64,000 nt of DNA, from contig NW_026947484.1 in NCBI RefSeq assembly GCF_034190915.1, forward strand, positions 143,752,982-143,816,981. Reading direction: 5' to 3'. Below, in pieces: positions 60,438 through 64,000 of this stretch. Position 1 is the first letter of the stretch, and each line of letters begins with the position of its first letter. The stretch is from Cavia porcellus (taxonomy: Eukaryota; Chordata; Mammalia; Rodentia; Caviidae). The position numbers and the translations under genes were made by a program. A model generated the notes under the pieces. The model searched no databases, was not told where the DNA came from, and saw only the letters and a program-made list of their open reading frames with translations.

Positions 60438-63400
60438 TTTTCTTTTTTTTAATTTTATTTAAGGAGAAAAAAGAAAAAAAAAAACAGAAAAAGCATACAA
60501 GTTATACAGAATTTCAAAAAAAATAAACAGTAGGATATCACTAGTTAATTACATATTGTCATCTTAGAAATAGTTGCTCAAGTTACAAAATTAAAGCATA
60601 TAGAAGGGACTTTCAAACAGTGAGACTGCAGACAGTTTTGTTCAATGATCCAACAAAACTCAGTAATGTGGTTACGTATCTTATACACTTAAATATGTAT
60701 GCAGTTATACCCTTTAGAGCACTTTCTTTTGTACAATGACAATTACACATTTTGGGTTTTATTACTCCCACAGTTGTTATTACTTTTTTTTTTTTTTGAA
60801 GAAAGTAAAACCAAATGTGACATAACAGGACAGAGTCAGTCATATCAAAAGAATGGACACAATACATAATGTAAAAACAAAATACAAGGTGATCAACAAT
60901 GGTTACCAAATGCCTCTTGCTATCTTAAAAAGAATTGCCTATATCATCAGTTATAATAAAATTGAACAAAACAGTAAAGAATAAGACCAATAAAACCAAA
61001 ACATTGGAGACATTAGAGGACTTCAAAAGAAGATAATAGTCAACCAGAATGGGCGTCATATTGAATCTGATTGTCTTCATAGTTGTTGCCTATACTTTCG
61101 AACTTGGTACTATCAAGCATAACAGAATAGAGGAAAATCAGTCAAAACAAGATGGTGAGAGCAATACAGGGTTTCAAATCAAGTTAATAGGAAATCAGTG
61201 TGGGTTACTATAATATATCCTGCTATTTTAAATTTATTTTTCCTTTAATTAAAGGGATAAAAATGAAAAAGTAGATAATTAAAAGGAGATTGAGATAAAA
61301 AAAGAGGGCATAACAACAAAACAGCGCAGGTCAAGACATAGCCATTTAAGCAAAATAGTGTTTCACCACAAGATAATCTCGACATAAAAGTAGTTACCAT
61401 AGTGTCTCTTTCCTTAAAATCTTTGGGTATAACTTCGTATACTGTAGCATCAAACATATCAAGACAATGTAAAACCATTCAAGAGAATGACAGTATTACA
61501 GGGTATTTAGAATCAACTAACAGAAAATGAACAATGGTTTCTGAATAATCTCCTTGTCTATAAAAGTTTTTATATTTTTATATTATCACATATAATAAAA
61601 TCCAATAAGATACAACAGGTTAAAACCAATGGAGACAGAAGAACAAAAGTTTGATGGGACTTCAAAACAAGAGGATATTAAATCAGCACTACCTATTATG
61701 ATGTCTTGTTTTCTCCAAAATGACTGTTCCTACCATCCAACCTTCTCTGCCTCATTTCTGTTGAGCTCTTTTTTCTGTCATTAATTGTCAGTTTGTCTTC
61801 TTCATTTCACTTTCTGCTCCATTCATTGTGGCCTCTCTGCCACTGTTTCTGGAATCTTGGTATTTTTCATTTTTAGAATATCCTGCAGTAATCTCTGTAG
61901 AGTTGAATTGGTGGTTGCATATTCCCCTAGTTCCTCTTGATCCTGGAAGCACCTTGTTTTTCCATCAATTTCTAGGGACAGTTGTGCAGCATATATCAAT
62001 CTTGGCTGGAGGTTGTTATCTTTCAAAGCTTGAATTATTTCCCCCCACGCTCTTCGTGATTTGATGGTTTGTGCCGAGAAGTCTGCTATAATTCTGATGG
62101 GTGTTCCCTTGTAAGTGATCTGTTTCTTGTCTCTGACGGCTATTAATATTCTGTTCTTATATTGGATTTCTGGAATTTTGATTATTATATGCCTGGGTGT
62201 AGCTCTGTTTGGGTTGTAGGTGGCTCGGGTCCTGTATGCCTCATATATCTGAGTATCTTTACCTTTTGCTAAATTAGGGAAATTCTCCTGGATTATTTCT
62301 GTGAATAGCTTTTGTAGTTCATTTGTTTGTGTCCCTACTTCTTCTTTTATGTTCTTAATTCTTAAGTTATAGATCCTTTTATCATCTTCTAGCCTTTGTA
62401 TTATTGCTGTTTGTTTTTTTTGTTATTTTAAAGAAGTTTTTCATTTAATGCTCCCACCTTACAAATCTGTCCTCCAGTTCTGATAATCTATCCTTAGTTT
62501 CTTTCAAGCTGTTATGCCAGCTTTCAATAGAGTTTTTAGTTTCCTGGTAATCTCTTTGAACCTGCTTCATGTATTCTGTGTTTTCTCTATTTTCTCCATC
62601 AGACAATTCTCCCCTTTTTTTCTGTTCTTCCATTCCACCATCTGTTTTTTCTTGGGAGGTGTTTAGCATTTTTCTAACTATTCTACTTATTTCTTGCTTT
62701 ATTTAATTAAATACTTGATTTTTGAACTCGTCTATGAGGCTCCGGATATACCGCTTTATGTCTATTGGTGCCGTGTCTAATATTGCATGTTTTCTGTCTT
62801 CATTCTCTTTTGCATTTACCTTTCCTGGATCAGTGTTCTCAGGATTGGGGACTGAGGACCCTTTCTTGTTGCTTCCTCTTCCCATACTTTTTGTTCCTTC
62901 CATACAAGCATATGTAGGAGGCCCAGTTTTTTTTTTTTCTCTTTGTCTGTTACAGTTTGTTTGAATCTGCCAGCTAGGTGTTCCCGCCCACTGCAGTGTA
63001 CTAGGGAGACACAGACCTGGGCAGCCTCTGCTGGGCCCATCCCTCCAGATCAACCTAGTGAAGGCTTCACTGCTAGGGTGTACCGCCAGGCGCAGGGACC
63101 TGATTTGGACTAGCCTACTGGATCTTAGTCTGCGGCATCACCAGGCCAAGTGCTCCCCACCAATCCTGCTTGAGAGGGGAATATGCGACTAAAGTCACTG
63201 CAGGGTCCTGTTTCGGCTAGTCTGCCCATTCCCAGAATGTCCTCTGTTGGAGCCTCCTAGTCTATTAAAGGGTCTCCATTTCTCTCACTCACCGCAGGTT
63301 GATGCAGGGCTCCCTGCCATTTGGTTCGCCGATTCCTACTCTTAGAGCTTTTGTGCGTCTCTCTCCCTGCCGTGCCGATTGGGACACAGCAGTGGCAGCA

Positions 63401-63720
63401 GGAAATTCAAATCGTGGCTTCCAATGGCGTGGGATCCAGCTTCTGCGCTGAGATTTTATCTGTTTCTGTTATAGCATCAGGATTGCATTTCCTGTTGGTT
63501 TCTCTCAGCTTAGTTCGTTCCTGGGTCAGCAGGGTACGTCTCCCCTCACTTAGGACTCCTCACACGGCACCACTCCTGGATTCTAAGCTGGTAATCTCAG
63601 AGCGCCTCTGTGGCTGCTGTTATTTGTCCACCATGTTCTCCCGGAAGTCTCTAATGTTAAACCATTCTTGCATCCCTGTCTCAATTCCCACTGCTGATGT
63701 CTCCGCTGGCTCATAGGTCT
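60438..63720 (-). mobile_element. Half-L1 (ORF1-only, HAL1-like), full-length, best preserved
   Basis: Reading leftward: 5' extension 63720-63650, 5' UTR from about 63649 (GACTTCCGGGAGAACATGG), ORF1 62885-61823, then about 90 bp and a 3' UTR from about 61735 to the tail at 60438-60490. No ORF2. The 15-bp duplication TTCACTCTTAATTTT stands at 60423-60437 and 63721-63735, and the site AATTTT/GAGG suits L1 endonuclease. The insertion split an older L1. It is collinear with 51048-54317 over 5' UTR, ORF1 and 3' UTR, apart from unrelated first 70-100 bp. Confidence 0.92.
61823..62885 (-). pseudogene. ORF1 of the best-preserved half-L1
   Basis: Starts MGRGSNKKGS at 62885 and ends ...VAERPQ with TGA at 61825-61823, about 350 codons, family-normal. 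It has a basic N-terminus, a HAILDTAPIDIKRYI block shared with the other copies, a coiled coil (NTEYMKQVQRDYQETKNSIE, DRLSELEDRF), and an RRM and C-terminal domain (NNLQPRLIYAAQLSLEIDGK near the end). Only two breaks are obvious: one stop near 62703 and one frameshift near an A-rich run around 62410-62445. This near-intact state implies recent origin compared with the copy at 42919. Confidence 0.9.
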
Positions 63721-63735
63721 TTCACTCTTAATTTT

Positions 63736-64000
63736 GAGGGGCAGTCTTGCAAGATACAGTAATCTAGTATTTTTCCAGGGCTAAAAAGTCTTAATTCCAA
63801 GACTTTCTTCCTTTAAATTTTCTGTTTAGAAATTACTCTTATTTAGAGAGGTTTTCCTTTATAACTTACTTATCAATTCTAACAGATTTTTAATGATTTT
63901 TTCCTTTTTTTCTGAGTTTTTGGTACTTTGACTGTGATGTGTCATGGGAAGGTTCTTTCCTGGTCACAACTTCTTGGAGTTCTGAATACTGCATCTCTTA
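63736..64000 (-). mobile_element. Continuation of the L1 interrupted by the half-L1
   Basis: Resumes directly after the 15-bp duplication. T-rich L1-like sequence, with 'TTTGACTGTGATGTGTCATG' near 63926 resembling old L1 internal sequence in reverse. It runs off the window. Confidence 0.5.

Noticed and set aside
1..64000. Sciurid (squirrel) origin
   Set aside because: The ID and B1-ID elements would fit, but the dense young tRNA-derived SINE family expected in squirrels is absent, so only a non-murid rodent is supported.
1..64000. CRISPR arrays, bacterial operons or phage modules
   Set aside because: There are no regularly spaced repeats and no prokaryotic gene density; all signals are those of mammalian nuclear DNA.

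Overview
The window is nuclear DNA from a mammal, most likely a rodent outside the mouse/rat group. The signs are several copies of a tRNA-derived ID-type SINE, B1 (7SL-derived) SINEs including a B1-ID dimer, MaLR-class LTR elements, MIRs and several L1 lineages. The SINEs are few and diverged, and I do not see the dense young SINE crop I would expect in a squirrel, so the species is unresolved. I recognise no host protein-coding exon, tRNA or snRNA gene and no CRISPR. The long open frames are transposon remnants or by-products of GC-rich or low-complexity sequence.

Layout. 1-5786 is the 3' part of a decayed two-ORF L1 on the + strand. 5787-17040 is mostly unmarked sequence with a solo MaLR LTR, MIRs, an ID SINE, a TA microsatellite and a strong 46-bp inverted repeat. 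17176-17660 is a dense CpG island running directly into about 500 bp of AT-rich, homeobox/octamer-motif-rich DNA that looks like a developmental control element; a second candidate lies near 18.6-19.0 kb. 19-34 kb holds a solo LTR and two complete two-LTR MaLR elements: 23032-25193 (minus, young, with a perfect 5-bp target duplication) and 29079-31482 (plus, older). 34.4-35.4 kb is an ancient L1 split by a small solo LTR. 35.4-42.4 kb is largely unmarked, with a few SINEs and an old L1 tail. 42.4-64 kb is a nested L1 landscape.

The most striking system is a family of 'half-L1' elements in that last part: 42919-46557 (-), 51048-54317 (+) and 60438-63720 (-). Each has an L1-type 5' UTR, an ORF1 and a roughly 1.2-1.6 kb 3' UTR but no ORF2 at all, and each is flanked by a 14-15 bp target duplication at an L1-endonuclease-like site, so each is a complete insertion. 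All three share the same ORF1-to-3' UTR junction. The last approximately 1.28 kb of the 3' UTR of two of them is shared with the two-ORF L1 at the start of the window, so the autonomous element may have supplied reverse transcriptase in trans. ORF1-only L1s are known in mammals as HAL1; these look like a lineage-specific version that stayed active for a long time.
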